A stretch of 15,842 nt of DNA from Actinomycetota bacterium. Its GTDB lineage: Bacteria > Actinomycetota > Acidimicrobiia > Acidimicrobiales > Ilumatobacteraceae. The position numbers were made by a program, and so were the translations under genes. The stretch spans positions 1 to 15,842 of the forward strand of contig SYCH01000203.1 in assembly GCA_005787025.1 (NCBI GenBank). The letters run 5' to 3'. Each line of letters begins with the position of its first letter. The first letter of the stretch is position 1. The notes beneath the pieces were generated by a model. The model ran no database searches, was not told where the DNA came from, and was given only the letters and a program-made list of their open reading frames with translations. Positions 1 to 6,809 of this stretch are shown here, in pieces.

Positions 1-531
1 AACGTGGGCGATCACGTCACCTCCGGTGTGCGCCGGCCCGACCTCGATCAATTCGACCACGCGACCACCGACCTCCACGTCGAGACGTCCATCGAAGGTC
101 CGCGTCGGCAGGCGTTGTTCGATGCCGTCGAAACGGAAGGCCCCGAAGAACGAGCGGAACAACTCGCCCAGTTCGCCGGGAGCCGCGTTCAAAGCCGCCA
201 ACATGGAAGGAGGCACCTCGGACATCTCCCGGGCCGCGGACGTCGAGGCGACGATCTCGGCACCTTCGACCAGTTGATTCCCGTAGCAATGGTCGCCGTT
301 GGCGTGAGTGTTCAACAACGTCGAGATCGGAGCCGTTCGCGTGTGCGGAGCGAAAGCGCTCAACATCTCCGCGGTCAGTTCGAGATCGAACAGCGTGTCG
401 ACGAGCAGCGAGGCTCCGTCGCCCACGATCAAACCCGCGTTGCTCCAACCCCAACCGCCGTCGGGTTGCAAAAAGGCCAGACATCCGTCACCCAACTCGT
501 GGGCGCCTCGCTCGAAGGCGACCTCAGACAT
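1..531 (-). CDS. Metallo-beta-lactamase-fold hydrolase, C-terminus cut off by window edge
   Basis: The minus frame is open from an ATG at 531 to the window edge (177 codons), so the C-terminal part is missing. The N-terminal half fits the metallo-beta-lactamase (MBL) fold. A beta-rich start (residues 30-46, ending in the VDT turn) leads to the metal motif THANGDH (75-81), followed by CYGNQ. The segment GPAHTGGD (165-172) carries the third metal-binding histidine (H168). In canonical MBL hydrolases the first motif is HxHxDH; here the second position is Asn78. Substrate cannot be inferred. The ATG lies inside the last codons of the upstream zinc-ribbon gene (8-base overlap), so the two are probably translationally coupled. 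Family assignment is firm; function is not. Confidence 0.85.
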   Translation of the reverse strand, partial: MSEVAFERGAHELGDGCLAFLQPDGGWGWSNAGLIVGDGASLLVDTLFDLELTAEMLSAFAPHTRTAPISTLLNTHANGDHCYGNQLVEGAEIVASTSAAREMSEVPPSMLAALNAAPGELGELFRSFFGAFRFDGIEQRLPTRTFDGRLDVEVGGRVVELIEVGPAHTGGDVIAHV

Positions 532-763
532 CCGAGTTCGGGCCCTCGGTCGCCTCATCGGCGTCATCGAACTCCTGCACCCGCCCAACGGGACCGCACC
601 AACGGCACGTCACGGACTCGATCTCATCCTCCAGAACCATGACGTCCTCCACCGCCAGGTGTCCCCCGGTGCTGTAGTGGTGGAACGCCGACGTCCGGGT
701 GCGTCGCACGACGTCGAAGCGGGTGAGGTTTCCGCAGGAGGAGCAGCGCAATCGAGGGGCCAT
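524..763 (-). CDS. Small zinc-ribbon protein
   Basis: A 79-residue protein with CSSC at residues 7-10 and CRWC at residues 53-56. These two CxxC knuckles can form one zinc ribbon. Between them lies a mixed segment (FHHYSTGGHL, then an acidic stretch); the tail is acidic. I do not recognise a named family. The same frame stays open far upstream, antisense to the exonuclease/UvrC gene. I chose the ATG at 763 because the first CxxC follows at once and because the hexamer TACGAT ends 6 nt before it, the spacing expected for a leaderless transcript; no Shine-Dalgarno sequence is placed correctly. It overlaps the MBL gene downstream by 8 bases and probably forms an operon with it. A role in nucleic-acid or protein binding is only a guess from the ribbon. 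Confidence 0.7.
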   Translation of the reverse strand: MAPRLRCSSCGNLTRFDVVRRTRTSAFHHYSTGGHLAVEDVMVLEDEIESVTCRWCGPVGRVQEFDDADEATEGPNSDV

Positions 764-769
764 GACCCG

Positions 770-775
770 ATCGTA
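770..775 (-). promoter_or_regulatory. Candidate -10 box, leaderless zinc-ribbon gene
   Basis: TACGAT on the minus strand ends 6 nt before the ATG at 763. This would place the transcription start at or within a base or two of the start codon. No -35 match is visible, and no ribosome binding site is correctly spaced. Confidence 0.4.
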
Positions 776-803
776 GGTTGCCCCCCTCCGATACTTCCGA
801 TGC

Positions 804-832
804 TTGACGGGGAACATCTGTTCGGGAACACT
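804..832 (+). promoter_or_regulatory. Candidate promoter of the exonuclease/UvrC-like gene
   Basis: TTGACG at 804-809 matches five of six -35 positions. With a 17-bp spacer the -10 region would be AACACT at 827-832, a poor match. The spacer contains the SOS box. An alternative -10 is TAGGTT at 774-779, which would put the operator downstream of the transcription start. Confidence 0.35.
812..823. promoter_or_regulatory. LexA operator (SOS box)
   Basis: GAAC-ATCT-GTTC is a perfect GAAC-N4-GTTC palindrome, the core of the LexA box of Gram-positive and actinobacterial SOS genes (CGAACRNRYGTTYG). It follows a TTGACG -35-like hexamer (804-809) directly and lies 63 bp upstream of the GTG of the exonuclease/UvrC-like gene. 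A further half-site makes GTTCGGGAAC at 820-829. LexA bound here would block RNA polymerase. Placement and match are seen in the sequence; regulation is inferred. Confidence 0.7.
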
Positions 833-886
833 GGTCGGGTGCCCGAATCGGTCGTTGCCCCTCCCTCGTCTCGCGAGAGACGCGCC

Positions 887-2596
887 GTGCAGCGCACCTT
901 CGACGACATGGGGACGCCGCTGAGCGACGTCACGTTCTGCATCATCGACTTCGAGACCACCGGCGGGTCCACCGACACCGATCGGATCACCGAGATCGGT
1001 GCGGTCAAGTACCGCGGTGGCGAGTGTCTGGGAACCTTTCAGACCCTCGTCAACCCCGGGGTCCCGATTCCCCCGTACATCACGATGCTCACCGGCATCA
1101 CCGAGTCGATGGTATTCCCCGCGCCGCGCATGGAGTCGATACTCGGCACCCTCGTGCACTTCATCGGTGACGCCGTGATCGTCGCCCACAACTCCCGGTT
1201 CGACATGGGCTTCCTCAACGCCGCGTTGATTCGGGACGATCGCGACCCACTCGACAACAAGGTCGTGGACACGGTTCCGTTGGCCCGACGACTGGTGGGA
1301 AGCGAGGTGCCCGACTGCAAACTTGGCACTCTCGCGTCACGTCTGCGTCTTGCGCACCAACCGAGTCACCGAGCGCTGGACGACGCGTTGGCGACCGCCG
1401 ACCTGTTGCACCTCCTGCTCGAACGCGCCACCGGATACGGCGTGCTCGGCTTGGACGATCTCATCGGACTCCCGCGGCTCGACACCCATCCGCAAGCGGC
1501 CAAGTTGCGACTCACCGAGGACCTTCCCCGCGCTCCGGGTGTGTACATCTTTTCCGATGTGAACGGGCGCATCCTCTACGTCGGCAAGGCCACGAACCTG
1601 CGTCAGCGCGTGCGGAGCTATTTCAGCACCGGAGAGAGTCGGCGCAAGGTCGGATCGATGTTGCGCGTCGTGCATCGTGTCGATCACATCGAGACCCCGG
1701 ATCCGATCACCGCCGAGATCCTCGAGACGCGGCTGATTCGACGCGTGATGCCGCAGTACAACCGTGCGGGGACGACCAGCAACAAGTACTGCTACGTCCG
1801 ACTCACTCTCGAGGAGGAATGGCCCCGACTCGTGATCGTCAAGAACCCCGGCACCGGGAAGGCGGCGGCCGGCATCCACATCGGGCCCCTGCCCAGCCGC
1901 ACCGCGGCACGACTGGTGGTGGAAGCGATCGAGTCGGTGGTTCCCCTGCGACGGTGCACGGTTCGCATGGGCCGCGCCTACGCCGCCCCCGCGGATGCAC
2001 CGGTCTGCTCGGCGGCTCAACTCGGTGTGGCTATGTGTCCCTGTTCGGGTACCGCCGACCCCGAGAAGTACGCCGAGGTCGTCCGATTCATCGCCTCGGC
2101 CCTCACCGCCGACTCGTCGCCGCTCTTCGGAATGCTCGACGAGAAGATGCGGGCACTCGCCGTGGCCCAGCGGTACGAAGAGGCCGCCAACGTGCGCGAC
2201 CGCATGCAGGCGCTGTCGCAAGCGCTCTCCCGCCAACGACGTTGCGAACAACTACGCCACGCCCAACGACTGGTGATCCGGCACAACGGCGTGGTTTTCG
2301 AACTCGATCATGGCGTGCTCGTGGCCACCCGACTCGACGACCAGATGTTCACTCCCTTGACCACGAATCCGGGGCCGGTGCTCACGGCCCTCGAATCGTT
2401 GCTGGTTCCCGCGACCCCACCGACGGACCAGAGCGGGCCCTTGTCTCGCGAGTTGTACGACGAATTGATGTGCGTCTCCCGATTCCTGGAGGCCCACGCG
2501 CGATCCATCGACGTCGTCGAATGCACGGGAAGCCTGATCTCGCCGCGGTGCCCGATTCCGGAACCGGGCGGATCGACCCTGCGTCAGGTCGCCTGA
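887..2596 (+). CDS. DEDD exonuclease / UvrC-N (GIY-YIG) fusion protein, Cho-like
   Basis: A 569-residue DNA-repair-type nuclease with two catalytic modules. Residues 15-180 form a DnaQ-like 3'-5' exonuclease: DFE (D21, E23), HNSRFD (D106) and HRALDD (H161, D166). Residues 214-300 form a UvrC-type GIY-YIG nuclease: PGVY (Y220), YVGKATNLRQR (231-241) and Glu280 in the ILETRLI helix. A UVR-like helical pair follows around 415-450. The RNase-H-like nuclease and HhH domains of true UvrC are absent, as in E. coli Cho. Four Cys resemble the UvrC Fe-S ligands, but the last pair is spaced CPC. Start: family members begin near QR(S/T)FDD, which favours GTG at 887; ATG at 800 and 908 are alternatives. 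A LexA box lies upstream. The gene overlaps convergent thrB by 13 bp. The architecture is known in Actinobacteria; its exact substrate is not. Confidence 0.9.
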   Translation: MQRTFDDMGTPLSDVTFCIIDFETTGGSTDTDRITEIGAVKYRGGECLGTFQTLVNPGVPIPPYITMLTGITESMVFPAPRMESILGTLVHFIGDAVIVAHNSRFDMGFLNAALIRDDRDPLDNKVVDTVPLARRLVGSEVPDCKLGTLASRLRLAHQPSHRALDDALATADLLHLLLERATGYGVLGLDDLIGLPRLDTHPQAAKLRLTEDLPRAPGVYIFSDVNGRILYVGKATNLRQRVRSYFSTGESRRKVGSMLRVVHRVDHIETPDPITAEILETRLIRRVMPQYNRAGTTSNKYCYVRLTLEEEWPRLVIVKNPGTGKAAAGIHIGPLPSRTAARLVVEAIESVVPLRRCTVRMGRAYAAPADAPVCSAAQLGVAMCPCSGTADPEKYAEVVRFIASALTADSSPLFGMLDEKMRALAVAQRYEEAANVRDRMQALSQALSRQRRCEQLRHAQRLVIRHNGVVFELDHGVLVATRLDDQMFTPLTTNPGPVLTALESLLVPATPPTDQSGPLSRELYDELMCVSRFLEAHARSIDVVECTGSLISPRCPIPEPGGSTLRQVA

Positions 2597-2598
2597 CG
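2582..2598. terminator. Palindrome shared by both convergent stop codons; possible bidirectional terminator
   Basis: CGTCAGG-TCG-CCTGACG has 7-bp perfect arms with a 3-nt loop. It contains the TGA of the exonuclease/UvrC gene (2594-2596) and the TGA of thrB (2586-2584, minus). Neither side has a T-tract, so Rho-independent termination is uncertain. A compact two-way termination or convergent-stall hairpin is the simplest reading. Confidence 0.45.
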
Positions 2599-3447
2599 GG
2601 CCCCGCCGACGTCGATCCCCAGTTCCAACATCCGACCGTCGTTCTCCTCCACCATCGACTGCATCCGGCGCAAGAGCTCCGCGGACTCCTCGACGGTGGT
2701 CAACGCGGCGACGCTCGGACCCGACCCGGACAACCACGAAACGATGGCGCCGTTGCGCGCGAAAGCATCGCACATCGCCCGGGATCGCGGTGCGGATTCG
2801 AATCGCATCTCTTGATGAAGACGATCCTGCACTCCGAGGGCCAACAGTCGACGATCGCCGAGCCGCAGACCCTCCGTGAGCATCAACACTCGACCCATGT
2901 TGAACACCGCCTCGCCGCGAGTGACCACGTCGCCCAACGTTCCCCGACTCTTCGACGTGGACGTGCTCGACGCGGGCACCCACACCACGAGTCGCGCGTC
3001 GAATCCGACCGGGATGTTCACCACCATCCGATCCGCGACGGCGACGACTCCCCCGAACACACTGGCGGCCACGTTGTCGGGGTGACCCTCGATCGTCGCG
3101 GCCCGATCGAAGATCTCGTCACGACGCTCCTCGATGAACCTATTCCCATTGGTCGGCGCGAGGCCTTCGCGGGACATCAGTCCGATGATGGTTCCGGCCA
3201 CGATCGCCGCTCCGGAGAAGCCGAGGCCCCGGCCCGACGGGATCGAGCTCTCGAACCACACCTCCCCGCGTCCTCCGGCGGCGGAGAACGCCACCCGTGC
3301 CGGGTGTTTGTCGGACAATTCGTGTTCGTCTCGTCCGAATCCCATGCGCACGTGCAGGCCCAACGCCATCGCGAGAACGTCGAAACCCGGCCCCAAGTTG
3401 GCCGAAGACCCGGGGACGACCACGGCCGTCCCGATGCGATCAGGCAC
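2584..3447 (-). CDS. thrB: Homoserine kinase
   Basis: A GHMP-family kinase that phosphorylates homoserine to O-phosphohomoserine in threonine synthesis (cytosolic). It has 287 residues, close to the usual 300. Motif 1 is VPGSSANLGPGFD (11-23). The ATP-binding motif is SGRGLGFSGAA (71-81), where most homoserine kinases have GLGSSAA. EGHPDNVAAS (120-129) matches the conserved EGHPDNVAP loop. GSGPSVAAL near the C-terminus is motif 3. The start is GTG at 3447, overlapping the trpD stop by 8 bases, so translation is probably coupled to trpD. thrA and thrC are not adjacent. The function call is strong; the Ser-to-Phe change in the phosphate loop is unusual. Confidence 0.9.
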   Translation of the reverse strand: MPDRIGTAVVVPGSSANLGPGFDVLAMALGLHVRMGFGRDEHELSDKHPARVAFSAAGGRGEVWFESSIPSGRGLGFSGAAIVAGTIIGLMSREGLAPTNGNRFIEERRDEIFDRAATIEGHPDNVAASVFGGVVAVADRMVVNIPVGFDARLVVWVPASSTSTSKSRGTLGDVVTRGEAVFNMGRVLMLTEGLRLGDRRLLALGVQDRLHQEMRFESAPRSRAMCDAFARNGAIVSWLSGSGPSVAALTTVEESAELLRRMQSMVEENDGRMLELGIDVGGARQAT

Positions 3448-4510
3448 CGCAGTCGGCCAGAGCCGCTCGGGACTCCGAAACGAGACCCTCGAGCACCGAC
3501 CGCGCCGCGCCCGAGTCGATCGCCGCGATGGCGCGCTCTATACCCTCGCCGAGACTGGTGACCGCGTCGGCCACCACCAGCCCGGCGGCGGCGTTCAGCA
3601 ACACGATGTTGCGCACCGGACCCTGCTCGCCATCGAGGAGTCGGCGCACCACATCGGCGTTGTGTTGCGGGGTACCTCCCACCAGCTCGTCCATGATCGC
3701 CGGAGCCAGTCCGAGAGAAACCGGGTCGACCACGAAGTTGCGCACCGCTCCCCCGCGCAACTCGAGCACGGTCGAGGTTCCGGTGGTGGTCAGTTCGTCG
3801 AGTCCCCCACCGTGCACCACCCACGACGACACGGAGCCGTGAAGACGCAACGAGGCCAGCATCCGCTCGGCCACCAGCGGATTCGCCACACCGATGAGCT
3901 GACGCTTCACGCGGCCAGGATTCGCCATCGGACCGAGAAGATTGAACACCGTGGGGATACCGATCTCGCGCCGGGCCGGAGCCGCGAATCGAAATGCCGG
4001 GTGATAGCGAGCGGCGAGGCAGAACCCCATGCCCACCTTCTCGACGCAACGCTTCACTCCCTCGGGCGAGAGTTCGACCACCACACCGAGGGCCTCCAGA
4101 ACGTCGGCGGTGCCGCATTGCGACGACGCGGCGCGGGCCCCGTGCTTGCACACCGGCACGCCCGCGCCGGCCACCACGATGGCCGACATCGTGCTGACGT
4201 TCACCGAATGGCTGCGATCACCGCCGGTGCCGACGATGTCGATGGCCCGATCCCGAACCGAGTCGTCGAGCGGCACGAGCGTGGCGGCATCGAGGACCGC
4301 GTCGAGCAATCCGGACAGCTCCTCGGGGGTCTCACCCTTGGCACGCAAGGCCACGATGAAACCGATCAATTGGGCCGCGGTGGCTTCGCCTTCGAGAATC
4401 GTCGTCATGGCCGCTCGCGCGTGGCTGGCCGGCAAATCCTGCCGGTCGAGCAACGAGGACAACAGTGCGGGCCACCCACCGATGGCGTCCAGTGTGAGGG
4501 TCTCGTCCAT
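3440..4510 (-). CDS. trpD: Anthranilate phosphoribosyltransferase
   Basis: Transfers phosphoribose from PRPP to anthranilate, the second step of tryptophan synthesis. The length of 356 residues fits the family. The N-terminal helical domain is followed by the PRPP/pyrophosphate loop GTGGD (94-98) with SVNVST (102-107), then KHGARAASSQCG (122-133). HPAFRFAAPARREIG (170-184) carries the anthranilate-site arginine region, and DE (238-239) is the metal-binding pair. The usual KHGNR motif is KHGAR here, so the Asn that contacts anthranilate in characterised enzymes is Ala125. No other trp gene is adjacent; thrB follows with an 8-base overlap. There is no visible Shine-Dalgarno sequence. A TAGCCT hexamer lies 9 nt before the ATG, so a very short or absent leader is possible. 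Confidence 0.93.
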   Translation of the reverse strand: MDETLTLDAIGGWPALLSSLLDRQDLPASHARAAMTTILEGEATAAQLIGFIVALRAKGETPEELSGLLDAVLDAATLVPLDDSVRDRAIDIVGTGGDRSHSVNVSTMSAIVVAGAGVPVCKHGARAASSQCGTADVLEALGVVVELSPEGVKRCVEKVGMGFCLAARYHPAFRFAAPARREIGIPTVFNLLGPMANPGRVKRQLIGVANPLVAERMLASLRLHGSVSSWVVHGGGLDELTTTGTSTVLELRGGAVRNFVVDPVSLGLAPAIMDELVGGTPQHNADVVRRLLDGEQGPVRNIVLLNAAAGLVVADAVTSLGEGIERAIAAIDSGAARSVLEGLVSESRAALADCGA

Positions 4511-4529
4511 GACGCGGTCAGGCTAGCGA

Positions 4530-4552
4530 GCCTCGACGGAACGAGCCGAGGC
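4530..4552 (-). terminator. Weak hairpin between whiB and trpD
   Basis: GCCTCG and CGAGGC arms (6 bp, 11-nt loop) lie just after the whiB stop codon and before trpD. There is no T-run. It may be an actinobacterial-type terminator without a U tract, or it may be chance in GC-rich DNA. Confidence 0.25.
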
Positions 4553-4557
4553 GATTG

Positions 4558-4824
4558 TCAGGCGGTGCGACGGCGTTGGCGCACGATACGACGGCGTTCG
4601 CGTTCGGTGGTGCCACCCCAGACACCCACCTTCTCACGACTGGCCAAGGCATGCTCCAAGCACGCGATGCGCACGTCACAACCGTCGCAGATGTTCTTGG
4701 CCACCTCGGCCTCGTCGTCGGTTTCCGGGAAGAACACCTCGGGGTCTAAACCCCGACACGCCCCCAAATCCCGCCAGATCACGTCGTTCACCATGTCCCC
4801 ACGTACCTTCCCCGTGGCGGACAT
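4558..4824 (-). CDS. WhiB-family Fe-S transcriptional regulator
   Basis: An 88-residue WhiB-like protein, a family restricted to Actinobacteria and their phages. Cys23, Cys46, Cys49 and Cys55 (C-x22-C-x2-C-x5-C) bind a redox- or NO-sensitive [4Fe-4S] cluster. The G-V-W-G-G turn (67-71) and a basic tail (RERRRIVRQRRR) form the sigma- and DNA-binding end. The acidic PETDDEAE segment fits the WhiB2/WhmD subgroup, which is linked to cell division, but paralogue assignment is uncertain. The start at 4824 has AAGGA about 11 nt upstream; an internal Met11 also has a GGAAGG upstream. It lies 58 bp after DUF3501 on the same strand, separated by hairpins, so it may be read through from the peroxide operon or have its own promoter. 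Confidence 0.92.
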   Translation of the reverse strand: MSATGKVRGDMVNDVIWRDLGACRGLDPEVFFPETDDEAEVAKNICDGCDVRIACLEHALASREKVGVWGGTTERERRRIVRQRRRTA

Positions 4825-4848
4825 TAGAACGAGGTCCTTCTTTTGTGA

Positions 4849-4891
4849 AGAGGCCGGTGAAAAAGAGCCTCTGACCTGCCCCTCAGGGCAG
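4849..4891 (-). terminator. Hairpin pair with T-run after DUF3501
   Basis: On the minus strand, CTGCCC-TGAG-GGGCAG (4891-4876) holds the DUF3501 stop codon in its loop. It is followed about 10 nt later by a CTCTTTTTC tract. An alternative stem, AGAGGC/GCCTCT (4872-4867 with 4854-4849), encloses the T-run. Either could attenuate transcription into whiB. The T-run is not immediately after the first stem, so a classic terminator is not certain. Confidence 0.45.
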
Positions 4892-5485
4892 CAAATCGAC
4901 CAGGAATTCCTCGCGATTCGCGTCGGTCAACATGATCTCTTCGAGATACGCAAGGTGGTCACAGGCGAACAAGGCCTCGCCCGAATCCAGGGCGTTGATG
5001 TCCTCCGTCGAGAACTCGAACTGAACGTAGTGAACCGCGGCGGTGATGGTCTCACGAGTGAGTTGGCTGGCATGTTGGGCCTCGGTGATGGAGCGCACCG
5101 TGCGACCACCGGGAAGACGGAAAACCAACGAGGATTCGATGCCGACCAGCTTCGGGAGCCATTCACGCATTTGTTCGTCAGAGGTGAGTTCGATGAACAA
5201 AGTGGCGCACAACTGTCCCGCCTCGGGGATCAGCGGGTTGTAGATGTCGAGCTCGGTCTGGATCTCCTCATCGGTCGCCAGACGCTCGACGCGAGCCATT
5301 TCCTGGATCTGATGGCGGATCGTGTCACGGTTCTCGAACACGACCGACACGAACGGTCCGAGGGCCAGACGACGACGCTGTTTCATCGCGAGGACCTTGG
5401 CCTTGAAGGCTTCGCGCTCGCGCTCGTACGCGCGGACATCGGCGATGTCGCCGAGGGTGAGCTTGCGGGGGGTGATGGTGTTCAT
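4883..5485 (-). CDS. DUF3501 family protein
   Basis: A 200-residue cytosolic protein with no signal or membrane segment. The N-terminal part matches what I know of DUF3501: an ITPRKLTLGDI start, a charged helix, MKQRRRLALGP (about 35-45) and the ENRDTIRHQIQEM segment (about 51-63). The C-terminal half is a mixed sheet/helix region ending in an acidic tail. There are no conserved Cys, so it is not itself an Fe-S protein. The start at 5485 has a strong GAGGAGGAAG ribosome binding site; an in-frame ATG at 5524 would overlap the upstream gene and lacks support. It lies 19 bp after the HdrD-like gene. DUF3501 is known to neighbour rubrerythrin and HdrD-like genes in other bacteria, which points to a partner role in peroxide reduction; its biochemical function is unknown to me. 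Confidence 0.82.
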   Translation of the reverse strand: MNTITPRKLTLGDIADVRAYEREREAFKAKVLAMKQRRRLALGPFVSVVFENRDTIRHQIQEMARVERLATDEEIQTELDIYNPLIPEAGQLCATLFIELTSDEQMREWLPKLVGIESSLVFRLPGGRTVRSITEAQHASQLTRETITAAVHYVQFEFSTEDINALDSGEALFACDHLAYLEEIMLTDANREEFLVDLLP

Positions 5486-5504
5486 GTCTTGCTTCCTCCT
5501 CTGG

Positions 5505-6809
5505 TCATTCTTCGGGGATTCCATAGGCGCGGGCCACCACCTGCAGGGGGTGCAGCGAGATCTGCCCCGTCTGCTCGTTGATGGCTCCGTTGGCCAGATG
5601 ACAATCGCCGACGACGACGTCGCCGCCGGCCTTGATGATCTCGTCGCCCAACTTGCGTCCGATCGGAATGGAGAGTTCGGCGTTCTCGGCCCGCAGACCC
5701 CACATTCCGTCGATGCCCGAACATTGCTGCACCAACTTGATCTTGGCGCCGGTCAGTTTCATGAGGTCGCGGCTCTTGAGACCGATGTTCTGAGCCCGCA
5801 GGTGACATGGCGTGTGGTACGTGATGGTTTCGGGGATGTCGCCGGCGAACTCGATGTCGAGCGCGGTGCCCTCGGCCTTGTGCAACTTGATGAGGTACTC
5901 GCTGGCGTCGTACGTGTGCTCGGCGACCAGTTGCGCGTCGGGGCCACCGACGTAGTCGAGATAATCCTTCTTCAGCACGTAGCCACAGGTGGGCTGCGGA
6001 ACGACTATGTCATTGCCCTTGCGAACCGTGTTGGCCAGCTCCGCCACGTTCTTCTCGGCGATCTTGGTGAAGCTCTCGATGTCGCCACTGTGCAGGAAGG
6101 GCGCGCCGCAACACTGGGTGGTGTCGGCCAGGGTGCACTCGACACCGTTGCGCTCGTACACCTTCACGAGATCCTGTCCGATCCCGGGCGCCTGGTACTC
6201 GACGAGGCAGGTCGGGAAGACGGCGACGCGGCCCTGGCGCTTGCCGATGCGCAACTTGGGGCGGCGCTTGAACCAGGTCGTGAAGCGTTGCTTGGCGAAC
6301 GGAGGCAACACGCGCTCGCCGGACACACCGGTGGTCACCTCGATGGCCTTGCGGACGAACGATCCGGGCTTGGCCCCCATCATCTTGTTCATGACCGGCG
6401 CGGTCTTGGTGGCCACCTTGCCGAGAAGATCGGTGCGTCCCATCACGTTGGTCGTGACGCGGTCGCGCAGGGAGACCTGATCGTTCGCGTGACGCATCGC
6501 GTCGGCGCGCAACATGAGTCGCGGGAAGTCGAGTTCCCATTCGCTCTGGCCCGGAATGTACGGACAGTTGATGTAACACAATTTGCACTGGAAGCACTCG
6601 TCGATGACCTGATCCTGTTGAGCAACCGTCAACTTGCCCGCGTCCTGGTCGTCGTGCTGGTCGATGAAGTCGAACAACGTCGGGAACGACGTGCAGAACT
6701 TGAAGCACAAACGGCAGCCGTGACAAAGGTCGTACACGCGCGTCAGCTCGTCGCGCACGTCCTTCTCGTCGAGATACTTCGGATGCTTGGGATCGTAGGT
6801 GATCGTCAT
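5505..6809 (-). CDS. HdrD/GlpC-like Fe-S oxidoreductase of the rubrerythrin cluster
   Basis: A 434-residue electron-transfer protein. Two ferredoxin-type clusters are explicit: C29-x2-C32-x2-C35-x3-C39 and C72-x2-C75-x2-C78-x3-C82, each able to bind [4Fe-4S]. Two CCG-type domains follow. The first has C201, CCG at 233-235 and C275; the second has C335, CSG at 363-365 and C403. These domains resemble heterodisulfide reductase HdrD/HdrB, GlpC and glycolate oxidase GlcF, but the second has Ser where the double cysteine is expected. There is no signal peptide or membrane helix. The start at 6809 has AAGGA 7 nt upstream; a longer in-frame ATG at 6860 has no site. Its place between rubrerythrin and DUF3501 suggests it feeds electrons to peroxide reduction (inference). 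Confidence 0.88.
   Translation of the reverse strand: MTITYDPKHPKYLDEKDVRDELTRVYDLCHGCRLCFKFCTSFPTLFDFIDQHDDQDAGKLTVAQQDQVIDECFQCKLCYINCPYIPGQSEWELDFPRLMLRADAMRHANDQVSLRDRVTTNVMGRTDLLGKVATKTAPVMNKMMGAKPGSFVRKAIEVTTGVSGERVLPPFAKQRFTTWFKRRPKLRIGKRQGRVAVFPTCLVEYQAPGIGQDLVKVYERNGVECTLADTTQCCGAPFLHSGDIESFTKIAEKNVAELANTVRKGNDIVVPQPTCGYVLKKDYLDYVGGPDAQLVAEHTYDASEYLIKLHKAEGTALDIEFAGDIPETITYHTPCHLRAQNIGLKSRDLMKLTGAKIKLVQQCSGIDGMWGLRAENAELSIPIGRKLGDEIIKAGGDVVVGDCHLANGAINEQTGQISLHPLQVVARAYGIPEE

Noticed and set aside
308..886. Upstream extension of the exonuclease/UvrC frame by nearly 200 codons
   Set aside because: It runs antisense over the zinc-ribbon and MBL genes and through the SOS box; similarity to the family begins only at about 887.
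4747..4749. A TTA leucine codon in whiB inside a small hairpin, as a bldA-like translational switch
   Set aside because: In-frame TTA codons also occur in glpD (9030-9032) and in the AGPS-like gene, so TTA is not specially restricted here.
5505..6809. The HdrD-like protein as GlpC, subunit of an anaerobic glycerol-3-phosphate dehydrogenase
   Set aside because: The cluster has a single-chain aerobic GlpD on the opposite strand and no glpA/glpB. The gene sits between rubrerythrin and DUF3501, and its second CCG motif differs.
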